A stretch of DNA of 33,956 nt, taken from positions 1 to 33,956 of the forward strand of contig CACOLY010000012.1 of the NCBI GenBank assembly GCA_902628195.1. Direction: 5' to 3'. Made by a program: the position numbers and the translations under genes. Position 1 is the first letter of the stretch. Each line of letters opens with the position of its first letter. The DNA comes from an uncultured Pelagibacteraceae bacterium. Its GTDB lineage: Bacteria > Pseudomonadota > Alphaproteobacteria > Pelagibacterales > Pelagibacteraceae. Below are positions 8,266-16,692 of this stretch, piece by piece. The notes under the pieces were generated by a model that searched no databases, was not told the DNA's origin, and was given only the letters and a program-made list of their open reading frames with translations.

Positions 8266-8460
8266 ATTAAGATAGAAGTTAAAGATAATAATGTAGAACA
8301 AGCTCTTAGAGTTTTAAAAAGAAAACTTCAAAGAGATGGTTTTTTTAGGGTAATAAAGTTAAAAAATACTTATGAAAAACCTTCTGAAAAGAAAAAAAGA
8401 ATTCTTCAAGAAAACATTAAGCGGGTTAAAAAGTTAAATAAACTTAAAAATAGAATTTAA
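8266..8460 (+). CDS. rpsU: Ribosomal protein bS21, apparent ATT start codon
   Basis: bS21 sits beside the anti-Shine-Dalgarno end of 16S rRNA and takes part in initiation. From ATT at 8266 the product is 64 residues, reading (M)KIEVKDNNVEQALRVLK, then KLQRDGFFR, then NTYEKPSEKKKR and a basic tail. Alphaproteobacterial S21 usually starts as MQVxVRDNNVDQALK, so the ATT start gives exactly the family's N-terminal length, with GGAGG 5 bases upstream. The alternative TTG at 8254 would add four residues but lies within the Shine-Dalgarno. No ATG or GTG is available in frame nearby. An AUU start is best known from infC, where it permits feedback control. The stop is 6 bases before the initiator tRNA. 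Confidence 0.85.
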   Translation: MKIEVKDNNVEQALRVLKRKLQRDGFFRVIKLKNTYEKPSEKKKRILQENIKRVKKLNKLKNRI

Positions 8461-8466
8461 TTATAC

Positions 8467-8543
<77 letters not shown>

Positions 8544-8546
8544 AAA

Positions 8547-10079
8547 ATGATATTAAACAGATTACTCAGAAATCAAGAATACATTTCCTATTTCATTGTT
8601 TTGTTATTTGGTTTAATAATTTTTTTTTTAATTCAGGATCCTTATGAAAGTTTTTTTATTAATTATGATCAAGAGTTTTGGAATACTTATAATTCGTTGC
8701 TTATTTACTCTGGTCTAGAACAAGAAAAATATGATGAACCAGGTCATATCTCATATTTTTTATTTGCTGTATATCTAAAAATTATAAACTTTTTCCAAAT
8801 TATAGAAGTACCAACAATATATAAAATTAATGAAATTGAAAATGTTTCAAAAAAAATTGAGTCTTTAATTTTTCATAGCCGTTTATTTGGACTTATTATT
8901 AACTTAATTCTTTCATTTCTTATAATTAAGATATTCAAAAAATTTGATACTAAAAACTTAATTTTTATAACTTTAATTCTTGTTACATCAAATGGTTTTT
9001 TAACTCATACTTCTCAATATCGAGTAGAACCAATGACATTATTATTATTCTTAATTTCAATGATTACTTTTATTAATTTAATTGATAGTCAGAATAAAAC
9101 TTTCACAAAATTATTTTTTTTTAATTTCTTTATTATTCTATCTATAATCAATAAAGTACAAATAATATTTTATATTCCATTTTATTTATTAATTCTATTA
9201 AATTATAATAAATTTAATTTTCCTTTAAAAAAGAATATTCAAGTTTTATTAAGAAGTAAAAAAAATCTATTTTATTTTTTTTCAAGTAGTTTAATAATCG
9301 TTTGTGCAATTTTTCTAAGAAGTGAACAGATACATTCAACTATTTACCTGACATCAATATACTTTATTTTTTTGTTAAGTTTTTATTGTATTAAGGAAAT
9401 ACGATATAATGAAAAAATATTATATTTATTCAATATTTCACTTTTATTATCTTTTTTAATAATTTATTTTCTTATCAATTATGTCACGTACGGAGGAGTG
9501 AATAGTTTTTGGGTTTTTTTTAAAATATCAAAAATAAGAGGCTATTTAGGAGATACACTGTTAGATCAAAAACATGATACGTTTTTATGGATTAAAGATT
9601 TTATAATCTTTAGTTTTAAAAACCTCCAGGTAATGTTTTTTGAAATTTTTAAATTTAAAGTAAGTAATATAATTATATTTTTAACAATATTTTTAACAAT
9701 ATTTTCGAAAGAAATTGGCAGACACTTAAAATTAAATATATTCATAGGTATTTACCTAATAACAAAATTCATAACATTATTTAGAGGAGATAAGTTCTAT
9801 TATGAAATATATTTCGATTGGTTAGTTTTGCTAGGTATAATTATATTTTTTAATCATTTTAAGTTAAAAAAAAAATTTATAAATTTTATTTTCATTACCT
9901 TAATTTTTACAAATTTATTAAACAATTTTAATGAAAAAAATTTTTATCTAATTAATAGTGGTTCATATGATAAAGAGAGCTATTGTAGTAAGAACCAAAT
10001 TTATTCAGAAATGGGTATTTGGTCATATTACTCGAAAAAAATAAGCAAAAATCAAATACTAAATTTATGTAAATTTTAA
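8547..10079 (+). CDS. Multi-pass membrane protein resembling GT-C (PMT-like) glycosyltransferases
   Basis: The 510-residue protein has one N-terminal membrane helix (about 14-31), a periplasmic-type loop with acidic motifs INYDQEFW and YDEPGHISYF, then about ten more hydrophobic segments. A loop reading THTSQYRVEPMT resembles the R-x-E/P segment after the third or fourth helix of the PMT/ArnT group. GT-C enzymes use polyprenyl-linked sugars on the outer face of the membrane. I infer this fold from layout; no single motif proves it. The ATG is 3 bases after the tRNA CCA end and has no Shine-Dalgarno. Base use is more AT-rich than in trcR or pntB, and the gene ends one base from the convergent pntB, which suggests an accessory insertion at this point. 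Confidence 0.6.
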   Translation: MILNRLLRNQEYISYFIVLLFGLIIFFLIQDPYESFFINYDQEFWNTYNSLLIYSGLEQEKYDEPGHISYFLFAVYLKIINFFQIIEVPTIYKINEIENVSKKIESLIFHSRLFGLIINLILSFLIIKIFKKFDTKNLIFITLILVTSNGFLTHTSQYRVEPMTLLLFLISMITFINLIDSQNKTFTKLFFFNFFIILSIINKVQIIFYIPFYLLILLNYNKFNFPLKKNIQVLLRSKKNLFYFFSSSLIIVCAIFLRSEQIHSTIYLTSIYFIFLLSFYCIKEIRYNEKILYLFNISLLLSFLIIYFLINYVTYGGVNSFWVFFKISKIRGYLGDTLLDQKHDTFLWIKDFIIFSFKNLQVMFFEIFKFKVSNIIIFLTIFLTIFSKEIGRHLKLNIFIGIYLITKFITLFRGDKFYYEIYFDWLVLLGIIIFFNHFKLKKKFINFIFITLIFTNLLNNFNEKNFYLINSGSYDKESYCSKNQIYSEMGIWSYYSKKISKNQILNLCKF

Positions 10080-10080
10080 A

Positions 10081-11475
10081 TTAGAGATTTTTTGTAATAT
10101 CCTCTGTCATTTTTTTAGCATCTGCAAATAACATTAAAGTATTTTCTTTATAAAATAAGTCGTTATCTATTCCAGCATAACCTGGAGAAAGGCTTCTTTT
10201 TACAAACAAGACTGATTTACACTTTTCTACATCTAATACAGGCATTCCGTATATTGGACTTTGAGGATCTGTTTTAGCAACAGGATTAGTTACATCATTA
10301 GCTCCTATTACAAATGCTACATCCGCGTTAGCAAAATCATTATTGATTTCCTCTAATTCAAAAACCTCATCATAGGGGACATTTGCTTCAGCTAATAATA
10401 CATTCATATGGCCTGGCATTCGACCAGCCACTGGGTGAATTGCGTATGAAACTTTAATTCCATTCTTCTTTAATGTGTCAACCATCTCCCTTAAAGCATG
10501 TTGTGCTTGAGCAACTGCCATTCCATAACCTGGTACAATAATTACGGAAGAAGCGTTTTTCATTAAAAATGCAGCATCATCAGCATTGCCACTTTTTACT
10601 GGTTTTTGTTCTTTGTTTTGATTTGTTGATACTTGGTCAGTTCCACCAAAGCCACCTAATATGACATTAAAAAAGGATCTATTCATCCCCTTGCACATTA
10701 TATAAGAAAGGATAGCGCCTGATGATCCAACTAAAGCTCCAGTAATTATCAAAGCCGTATTTTCTAATGTAAAACCAATTCCAGCTGCGGCCCAACCAGA
10801 ATAAGAATTTAGCATTGAAATTACCACTGGCATATCTGCTCCACCAATAGGAATGATTATTAAAAATCCAATTAAGAAAGAGATAGCAATCAAAATCCAA
10901 AATAAATTAGATGACTGTGTTAAACATAACATATAAGCTAAAACTATAATTGAGATTAGAATTAATGCATTCAGTAAGTGTTGTCCTTTAAAAGTAATTG
11001 GAGCACCCGACATTATCCCCTGAAGTTTAAGAAAAGCTATCACTGAACCTGAAAATGTAATAGCTCCAACTGCAGCTCCAATAGACATCTCAATCAAGCT
11101 TGCAAGTTTTATATTTCCCGGTAATCCTAAATTAAAGGCCCCAGGATTTATAAATGCAGCAATAGCAACAAACACTGCAGCCAATCCTACTAAACTATGA
11201 AATCCAGCAACAAGTTCTGGCATTGCTGTCATAGGAATTTTATAGGCTATGAATGCTCCAATCGCACCACCTATTAATAAAATTACTATTACATATATAA
11301 AACCGCTTGAAAAATTTCCCACTGAAAGGAATGTTACTGATATTGCTATTATCATACCGATTATACCAAATAAATTACCTTGCCTTGATGTTTCCGGGGA
11401 GGACAGTCCACGAAGTGCTAATATAAATAAAACACCTGAAATCAAATAAAAAACTGCGGATAAATTTGCTGACAT
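10081..11475 (-). CDS. pntB: NAD(P) transhydrogenase subunit beta
   Basis: With PntA it couples proton flow to hydride transfer from NADH to NADP, supplying NADPH at the inner membrane. The 464-residue protein has about eight to nine membrane helices up to roughly residue 265. The soluble NADP-binding domain III begins about residue 300, with IIVPGYGMAVAQAQH, then HPVAGRMPGHMNVLLAEA and the FVIGANDVTNP stretch, and ends with KRSLSPGYAGIDN. It overlaps the pntAb stop by one base (TAATG) and is the last gene of the reverse series. Confidence 0.97.
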   Translation of the reverse strand: MSANLSAVFYLISGVLFILALRGLSSPETSRQGNLFGIIGMIIAISVTFLSVGNFSSGFIYVIVILLIGGAIGAFIAYKIPMTAMPELVAGFHSLVGLAAVFVAIAAFINPGAFNLGLPGNIKLASLIEMSIGAAVGAITFSGSVIAFLKLQGIMSGAPITFKGQHLLNALILISIIVLAYMLCLTQSSNLFWILIAISFLIGFLIIIPIGGADMPVVISMLNSYSGWAAAGIGFTLENTALIITGALVGSSGAILSYIMCKGMNRSFFNVILGGFGGTDQVSTNQNKEQKPVKSGNADDAAFLMKNASSVIIVPGYGMAVAQAQHALREMVDTLKKNGIKVSYAIHPVAGRMPGHMNVLLAEANVPYDEVFELEEINNDFANADVAFVIGANDVTNPVAKTDPQSPIYGMPVLDVEKCKSVLFVKRSLSPGYAGIDNDLFYKENTLMLFADAKKMTEDITKNL

Positions 11476-11786
11476 TATTTTTTATCTTTCTTTTTTTTTT
11501 TGTACATCGCAAGCATTCTCTGAGTAACCAAAAACCCTCCAAAAATATTTATAGCTGCTAACATAATCGCAAAAAACCCAAAAAAACTTGATGATGTAAA
11601 AACTTCTCCATTAATATTTGCCAATGCCGCTATTATAGCTCCAACAATTATTACAGATGAAATAGCGTTAGTAACTGACATCAAAGGTGTATGCAAAGAA
11701 GGGGTAACACTCCATACCACATAGTAACCTACAAAAATTGAAAGTATAAATATACTTAACCTAAAAATAAAAGGATCTATTTCCAT
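11475..11786 (-). CDS. pntAb: NAD(P) transhydrogenase subunit alpha, membrane part
   Basis: The 103-residue protein is the domain II piece of the alpha chain, encoded separately as in many alphaproteobacteria. It has three to four hydrophobic segments, including one around the conserved SVTPSLHTPLMSVTNAISS stretch, and a Lys-rich cytoplasmic tail. Position between pntAa and pntB, with gaps of 2 bases and minus 1 base, fits the three-gene form of the enzyme. Confidence 0.94.
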   Translation of the reverse strand: MEIDPFIFRLSIFILSIFVGYYVVWSVTPSLHTPLMSVTNAISSVIIVGAIIAALANINGEVFTSSSFFGFFAIMLAAINIFGGFLVTQRMLAMYKKKKKDKK

Positions 11787-11788
11787 AA

Positions 11789-12877
11789 TTATTTTAATAA
11801 AGTTTTTTCAATTATTTCATCCTCTAAATTTATATTGATCTTTTTATTTTTTTTATCATACAAATTCATGACAAAATTAAAGATATTTTTAGCATATAAA
11901 TTTGAAGCTGAAGTTGGTAATTTATTTAGTATGTTTGACTCACCCATTATTTTAACTCCTCTATTTATTATAACTTCATCCACTTTAGTCAATTCTGAAT
12001 TTCCTCCCTGTATCGCGGCTAGATCATAAATTACTGAGCCTGATTGCATATTTTTTATCATTTCCTCTTTTATAATAATTGGAGCTTTTTTACCTGGAAT
12101 TAAAGCTGTACAAATTACAATATCAATTTTTTTTAATGTGTCAGCTAGCAAAATTTCTTGTTTTTTTTTGAACTCCTCTGATGTTTCTTTTGCATAGCCT
12201 CCTTCAGTTTCAAGATTTTCTGAGCCTTCGACTATTAAAAACTTACCTCCTAAACTTTCAACTTGTTCTTTTGAAGCTAATCTCACATCCGTTGCAAAAA
12301 CAATAGCACCCATTCTTTTAGCAGTTGCTATCGCTTGTAAACCAGCCACTCCTGCTCCTACAACTAAAACTTTTGCTGCTGGTACCGTTCCAGCTGCTGT
12401 CATCATCATTGGAATTGCTTTTTCAAAATTTGAAAAAGCTTCTATTACAGCTTTATATCCAGCTAGGTTTGCTTGGGAAGATAAAACATCCATTGACTGT
12501 GCTCGAGTAATTCTTGGCAATAACTCTAGAGAGAAATTTTTAATCTTTTTTTTTATTAAATTATTTATTTTTTCTTTATTATTAAATGGATTTAATATAC
12601 CAATCAAATTTTGATTATCCTTTAAACTTTTAAGTTTTTCATCTGATGGTAATCCTAGTTGAACTAAAATATCTGCATCTTGGATTATTTTTTTTTCATC
12701 ATCAATTATGTTTGCACCTAAATTTTTATATTCATTATCACTGAAACCTAAATGATCACCGTAATTTTTATTTATTAAAACTTCAAAACCTTCGGATATA
12801 TATTTTTTTGTAGTTTCAGGAGTAATTGCAACTCTTTTTTCAATATTTTTATTTTCTAAAATTGAGGCTATTTTCAT
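11789..12877 (-). CDS. pntAa: NAD(P) transhydrogenase subunit alpha, NAD-binding part
   Basis: The 362-residue cytoplasmic subunit binds NAD(H) (domain I) and is related to alanine dehydrogenase. The N-terminal lobe has EKRVAITPETTKKY, the middle has RITRAQSMDVLSSQANLAGY, and the Rossmann motif VVGAGVAGLQA is followed by ATDVR. The complete open frame and the 2-base spacing to pntAb support an intact complex. Upstream, 7 bases separate it from the small oxidase-subunit-like gene. Confidence 0.96.
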   Translation of the reverse strand: MKIASILENKNIEKRVAITPETTKKYISEGFEVLINKNYGDHLGFSDNEYKNLGANIIDDEKKIIQDADILVQLGLPSDEKLKSLKDNQNLIGILNPFNNKEKINNLIKKKIKNFSLELLPRITRAQSMDVLSSQANLAGYKAVIEAFSNFEKAIPMMMTAAGTVPAAKVLVVGAGVAGLQAIATAKRMGAIVFATDVRLASKEQVESLGGKFLIVEGSENLETEGGYAKETSEEFKKKQEILLADTLKKIDIVICTALIPGKKAPIIIKEEMIKNMQSGSVIYDLAAIQGGNSELTKVDEVIINRGVKIMGESNILNKLPTSASNLYAKNIFNFVMNLYDKKNKKININLEDEIIEKTLLK

Positions 12878-12884
12878 AAAAAAT

Positions 12885-12995
12885 TTATAATAAAAAGATT
12901 GCCATTAAAACCAATACCAGGATTACAACAATTGTTCCCCACGTTACAAACTTGGTAAAATTATTCCATGTTTTTTTATGGTTTTCATTATCCAT
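12885..12995 (-). CDS. Small aa3-type cytochrome oxidase subunit IV-like protein
   Basis: I translated this 36-residue gene by hand from the reverse strand. It has a polar N-terminus (MDNENHKKTWNNF), then a TKFVTWGT segment leading into a single hydrophobic helix that runs to the C-terminus. This is the layout of the short alphaproteobacterial aa3 oxidase subunit IV family, in which a W-x-x-F/KF-x-x-WG motif precedes one membrane helix. In alphaproteobacteria such genes are often beside the pnt genes, which agrees with its place here: 5 bases after rpmJ and 7 before pntAa. Confidence 0.8.
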   Translation of the reverse strand: MDNENHKKTWNNFTKFVTWGTIVVILVLVLMAIFLL

Positions 12996-13000
12996 AAAAA

Positions 13001-13126
13001 CTATTTTTGTCTTGCTTTAAATTTTGGGTTAATTTTATTTATAATATAAACTCTACCTCTTCTTCTTACTAATTTAGAGTTTAAATCTCTTTTTTTAATT
13101 GATTTAAGTGAACTTTTAATTTTCAT
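13001..13126 (-). CDS. rpmJ: Ribosomal protein bL36, zinc-free type
   Basis: I read this 41-residue protein by hand on the reverse strand. It begins [14 protein letters not shown], has the [11 protein letters not shown] core and ends NPKFKARQK, the standard layout of alphaproteobacterial L36. It has no cysteine or histidine, so it is the form lacking the zinc site. The start ATG is 4 bases after the stop of the epimerase gene, and the next gene follows after 5 bases. Confidence 0.95.
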   Translation of the reverse strand: MKIKSSLKSIKKRDLNSKLVRRRGRVYIINKINPKFKARQK

Positions 13127-13130
13127 AAAT

Positions 13131-14009
13131 TTAACTCTTAATAAACGAAGAAATATAATCTTTCAAATTTATTTTTCCAAATCTACGAAATACCTTATTA
13201 TTTAGAGAAATTTTTGTTAAAGCAGAGGCATATCTTTCACCAGGTCTTCTTTTTAAATAAACTATTTTAGTTTTAAACATTTTTGCGACATTGATTATGG
13301 AATATGATTTTCTATGTGAAATTGAATAATGTGCACATTTATTTTTTTTCCATGCTTCAAAACAAACATTTACCGTATCTTGAATGTGAGTGAATCGTCT
13401 AGATTGAGTACCTGGCTTAACAACAGTAAGTGGTTTTTTATTTTTAAATCTATCCTCAAAAATACCAACTACAGTAGCCATAGATCCTCTTTTTATATGT
13501 CCAGGTCCATAAACATTATAAAAATAAATAACTTCAAATTTAAATTTAAACCATTTTTTTAAATTTTCTAATAATTCTAGATTTTTAGACTTAGTAAAAG
13601 CATATGGTGATAAGTCTTTATCTCTACCTCTATTTCCTAATGTTGCTGATGTTGCAGAATAAATCAATTTGATTTTGTTATGCAAACAAAACTTAAACAC
13701 TGCATTGGTACCTAACGAATTTGACTCAAAGCATTCTTCAAATTTTTTGAAACTTTGATATATTCTTGAAAATTCTCCAAAATGAAAAATTGAATGAATT
13801 TCTTTTTTATATTTCAACGCTATTTTTTCAATATCTAGAGTATTTCCAAAAATATATTTTACTCTATTACTTACAATATGATTGTTTTTTGATCCTGATG
13901 AATAATTATCTACACTTATAATCCTTTTTTTTGTTTTTTTTAAAAGTAGATTGATTAAATTAGAACCTACAAAACCTGCTCCACCAGTTACAATTATTAG
14001 ATTTTTCAT
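13131..14009 (-). CDS. NAD-dependent epimerase/dehydratase (UDP-sugar epimerase-like)
   Basis: This is an extended short-chain dehydrogenase of 292 residues that probably changes a nucleotide sugar in the cytoplasm. The N-terminus has [10 protein letters not shown] at about 8-17 and the acidic VDNYSSG at the end of the second strand (NAD rather than NADP). The active-site YAFTK (Y-x3-K) precedes a YNVYGPG substrate loop, and RRFTHIQDT matches the sugar-binding part. Overall it resembles UDP-glucose 4-epimerase relatives but is short, so the substrate is open. The ATG lies 11 bases after the 3' end of 5S rRNA with no terminator between them. The gene is an island-like function on the core side of 5S. 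Confidence 0.85.
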   Translation of the reverse strand: MKNLIIVTGGAGFVGSNLINLLLKKTKKRIISVDNYSSGSKNNHIVSNRVKYIFGNTLDIEKIALKYKKEIHSIFHFGEFSRIYQSFKKFEECFESNSLGTNAVFKFCLHNKIKLIYSATSATLGNRGRDKDLSPYAFTKSKNLELLENLKKWFKFKFEVIYFYNVYGPGHIKRGSMATVVGIFEDRFKNKKPLTVVKPGTQSRRFTHIQDTVNVCFEAWKKNKCAHYSISHRKSYSIINVAKMFKTKIVYLKRRPGERYASALTKISLNNKVFRRFGKINLKDYISSFIKS

Positions 14010-14020
14010 TTTAGAATTAT

Positions 14021-14136
14021 GCCTGGCAACGACCTACTCTTCCATATCTTAAGATAAAGTACCATCGGCGCAGAAAGGCTTGACTTCCGAGTTCGGAATG
14101 GGATCGGGTATAACCCTTTCGCAATAATCACCAGGC
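14021..14136 (-). rRNA. rrf: 5S ribosomal RNA, separated from 16S and 23S
   Basis: The reverse strand reads as 5S rRNA: the ends GCCTGG and CCAGGC form the closing helix, and the conserved CCGATCCCATTCCGAACTCGG and GGTAGCGCCGATGGTA-type elements are present in slightly changed form, with GAGTAGGTCGTTGCCAGGC at the 3' end. Length is 116 nt. No 23S sequence lies within 130 bases upstream; instead a divergent glycosyltransferase gene begins the surface-glycan island. In described Pelagibacter genomes the main hypervariable region lies between 23S and 5S, and this fits that edge. Exact ends are set by the terminal helix. Confidence 0.96.
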
Positions 14137-14267
14137 GGAACTCTTATAATTACTTTTTTAAAAAACGCAATTAAATATTTAAAAAAAATCTATCTAGTGT
14201 GATAAATTTATGTAAATTTTCAAATAAAAGAAATATTAATCAAGGTTATTAAAATTATTAAGCAAAA
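14137..14267. promoter_or_regulatory. Divergent control region between 5S rRNA and the glycan island
   Basis: This is a 131-bp non-coding AT-rich region. On the reverse strand TTGCGT (14165-14170) and TATAAG (14143-14148), 16 bases apart, predict a transcription start at about 14136, which is the 5' base of 5S. Promoter signals for the forward glycosyltransferase gene must lie in the other half but none stands out. No attachment site, repeat or tRNA fragment is visible. Confidence 0.5.
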
Positions 14268-15350
14268 ATGAAAAAAAACAAAACGGCTTTTGTTACATTT
14301 TTTCCAATTAAGCCGGATACAATGGGCTCCTCAGCAGTTGTAAATAGTAGATTCATTAATTGGCCAAACTATAAAAAAATTTTTCACTTATCACATTTAA
14401 ACAGGATTAATAACAGTAAAATTGAAACAATATTTATTAAAAAAGAGACACCTGTTAATAAAATACTAAAACTGCCAGAAATTATTTTTAAAATTCAAAA
14501 TTATCTAAAAAATTCAAAAAAAAAAACTATAGTAATCGAAGGTGCAAGTTGGATATTTTACAGTTTTGTAGTATTAATTTTTTTTAAACTTTTTAATTCA
14601 ACAGTAAAAGTTATCTATATTTCACATTCAGTCGAATCTGAAATAAGAAAAAAATATTCAAATATCTTGATTTATTTTTTAACTAGATACCTTGAAGGGT
14701 TGGTTTTTAAATATTCCGATATATCTACGTCTGTATCTCTGCGAGAAAAAAGATTAATTAAATCCCTATATAACATAAATACTATTTTATTACCTAATGG
14801 AATTTCTTTAAGAAAATTTAAATTAAAAGATAAATTAAAAATGAATTATATTATTTATACCGGTTCATATTCGTATAAGCCAAATAAAGATGCTATTAAT
14901 TATCTAAATAATCATATTATGCCTGAGCTTATAAAAAAAATTCCAAATCTTAAACTTGTATTGACTGGAGGTGGTTTTTACAAAAAATATCCATGGATAA
15001 TTAATAAAGGATTAGTTTCAAAAGATTTATTACATAATCTAATTTTTTTTTCTAAATGTTTATGTGTACCTTTGAAATTTGGATCTGGCACTAGAATAAA
15101 GATTATTGAAGCATTATGTTTAGGTGCAGTAGTAATTTCTACCAAAAAAGGAATAGAAGGTATTACACTAAAATCTATAAATCCTCCATTTATAGAAGAA
15201 AAAAAATCTAGATTTGTTAAAAAAATTTTACAAATAATAAAAAAAAATAAAAAAATTAAAAGTAAATCTATTAATCTTAAAAAATACTATTTAAAAAAAT
15301 ATTCTATGAAAAATATATTAAGTGAATTTATAAAAAGAAATGAGATTTAA
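14268..15350 (+). CDS. Glycosyltransferase, GT4-like (GT-B fold)
   Basis: The 360-residue cytoplasmic enzyme probably adds one sugar to the lipid-linked glycan. The N-terminal domain has a glycine-poor acceptor region and a hydrophobic segment around 90-110. The C-terminal donor domain has LPNGISLRKF, IIYTGSYSYKPNKDA, LKLVLTGGG, and the donor-binding stretch FGSGTRIKIIEALCLG followed by a GIEGI end, typical of GT4 enzymes. It is the first gene of the island, and its end overlaps the flippase gene by 11 bases. Donor and acceptor cannot be read from sequence. Confidence 0.85.
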   Translation: MKKNKTAFVTFFPIKPDTMGSSAVVNSRFINWPNYKKIFHLSHLNRINNSKIETIFIKKETPVNKILKLPEIIFKIQNYLKNSKKKTIVIEGASWIFYSFVVLIFFKLFNSTVKVIYISHSVESEIRKKYSNILIYFLTRYLEGLVFKYSDISTSVSLREKRLIKSLYNINTILLPNGISLRKFKLKDKLKMNYIIYTGSYSYKPNKDAINYLNNHIMPELIKKIPNLKLVLTGGGFYKKYPWIINKGLVSKDLLHNLIFFSKCLCVPLKFGSGTRIKIIEALCLGAVVISTKKGIEGITLKSINPPFIEEKKSRFVKKILQIIKKNKKIKSKSINLKKYYLKKYSMKNILSEFIKRNEI

Positions 15351-16692
15351 AGATTTAATTAAAAACAGTACTGTTCTTTCAACCCCGGGTATAATTTCAA
15401 TATTTATATCCCTTTTATCAATACCTATTCATTTAAACTATGCGGGGCCAGAAAATTATGGAAATTATATAATTTTTCATTTTATATTAATGTTTTCTAT
15501 TAATCTTAACTTTGGCATAGGAAAATCTACTGTAATAAGTATTAATAATATTCCAAATAAAAAAAAAGAAATTAGTTTTAAAGCATTAAGCTATACAACA
15601 AATATATCTATTTTAATCTTAATCTTGATTATTTCGTTATATTTTTTTAAAGAATTTTTAGTTTTTGATTATTCTCAGTTTTATAAATTTACTCTACATT
15701 TATTATTTGGATCAATAGTTTCAATATTTTTCATTTCTTTGGAAGGAATATTACAAGGAAATAGAAAATTTAAATTATTAAGTATTTTTAATTTATTTTT
15801 TTATAGTTTTAGCCTTTCCATTCCATCTATTTTATTAATATATAAAAAGTTTAGTCTAGAAAATTTAATTTTTATATCAATTTTAATAAAACTTATTTCA
15901 ACTTTAATAATGTTGATGATTGTAAAATATTATAATTTAATCAAAAAATCAGACAATAGAATCTTAGCTAATAATTTAAAAAAAAATGCAAGATGGATTA
16001 CTCTAAACAGTTTATTAATTCAATTATATGATTTATTTGATAAATACTTAATTAAAATTTTTTTAGGACCTATTGCAGTAGCAACCTACTCAATACCTCA
16101 GCAATTAACAGGAAAATTGAGTATAATTTCAAAAAGTTTTAGTGCTTTTCTTTTGCCAAATTTATCTAAAAAAAAAATAGATAATCAGAGTTTTAATTTC
16201 TCTTTACAAATATTTATTAAATTTATTCCAATAATAATTTTTTTGATAATACCAATCTACCCTATCTTATTAAAATTTTGGTTAGGTTCCTCATATAATG
16301 AAACTATTCTTAATTTAACTAAGATTTTTTCTTTAAGTGTTATTTATGCTTGTGCCTCACACATTTTGGTTACTAAATTTGAAGCTACAAAAACATTAAA
16401 TAAGAATTTAAAAATTGAATTTTTGTTAATGCCATTTTTCCTAAGTTCATTGTATTTTTTATCAAGTGAAAATTTTTCTTTATTATTAATAGGTATCTTG
16501 ATTTTGATTAAAGAATTAATCTTACTATTCTTAAGGCTAAAATTTTTAAATTTGAAAATTAAACAAATATATTCCTTTTATCTTTATCCAATATATTTTT
16601 TAATTATGTTATCATTATCATTTTATAATTATTATTTATATTACCTTATGTTATTGCCTCTAATGTTAAGTTTATTTAAAAATAATGATTAG
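15340..16692 (+). CDS. Polysaccharide flippase, Wzx/PST family
   Basis: Wzx-type proteins flip undecaprenyl-linked repeat units across the inner membrane. The 450-residue protein has about 12 to 14 hydrophobic helices spread along its length. The N-terminus has STPGIISIFISLLSIPI and GPENYGNYI, like the family's usual first two helices with a G-P/E-x-Y-G loop, and a LFDKYLIKIFLGP segment sits in the middle. The start lies within the preceding glycosyltransferase gene, and its stop overlaps the methyltransferase gene by 8 bases. Confidence 0.87.
   Translation: MRFKDLIKNSTVLSTPGIISIFISLLSIPIHLNYAGPENYGNYIIFHFILMFSINLNFGIGKSTVISINNIPNKKKEISFKALSYTTNISILILILIISLYFFKEFLVFDYSQFYKFTLHLLFGSIVSIFFISLEGILQGNRKFKLLSIFNLFFYSFSLSIPSILLIYKKFSLENLIFISILIKLISTLIMLMIVKYYNLIKKSDNRILANNLKKNARWITLNSLLIQLYDLFDKYLIKIFLGPIAVATYSIPQQLTGKLSIISKSFSAFLLPNLSKKKIDNQSFNFSLQIFIKFIPIIIFLIIPIYPILLKFWLGSSYNETILNLTKIFSLSVIYACASHILVTKFEATKTLNKNLKIEFLLMPFFLSSLYFLSSENFSLLLIGILILIKELILLFLRLKFLNLKIKQIYSFYLYPIYFLIMLSLSFYNYYLYYLMLLPLMLSLFKNND

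Larger units (their letters stand above)
8202..8270 (+). other. Possible 22-codon leader ORF overlapping the rpsU start
   Basis: An ATG at 8202 opens a 22-codon frame that ends with TAA at 8268-8270. The stop shares one base with the ATT proposed as the rpsU start (8266-8268), an arrangement like TAATG coupling. The peptide is basic at first and hydrophobic later, and resembles nothing I know. Short open frames are common in AT-rich DNA, and a possible promoter at 8216-8242 would leave the ATG outside the message, so this is only a candidate. Confidence 0.2.

Noticed and set aside
9678-9705. Short tandem repeat in the membrane protein gene after tRNA-fMet
   Set aside because: About 13 bases twice, giving a repeated FLTI in a membrane helix. 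This is a simple local duplication in AT-rich DNA with no further copies.
10075-10085. Terminator between the convergent membrane protein gene and pntB
   Set aside because: Only one base separates the two stop codons and no GC-rich hairpin with a T run is visible on either side.
14137-14267. Attachment site or phage-type integration mark at the 5S edge of the island
   Set aside because: No repeat of 5S or tRNA sequence, no integrase gene and no direct repeat is visible in the window. Homologous exchange fits better.
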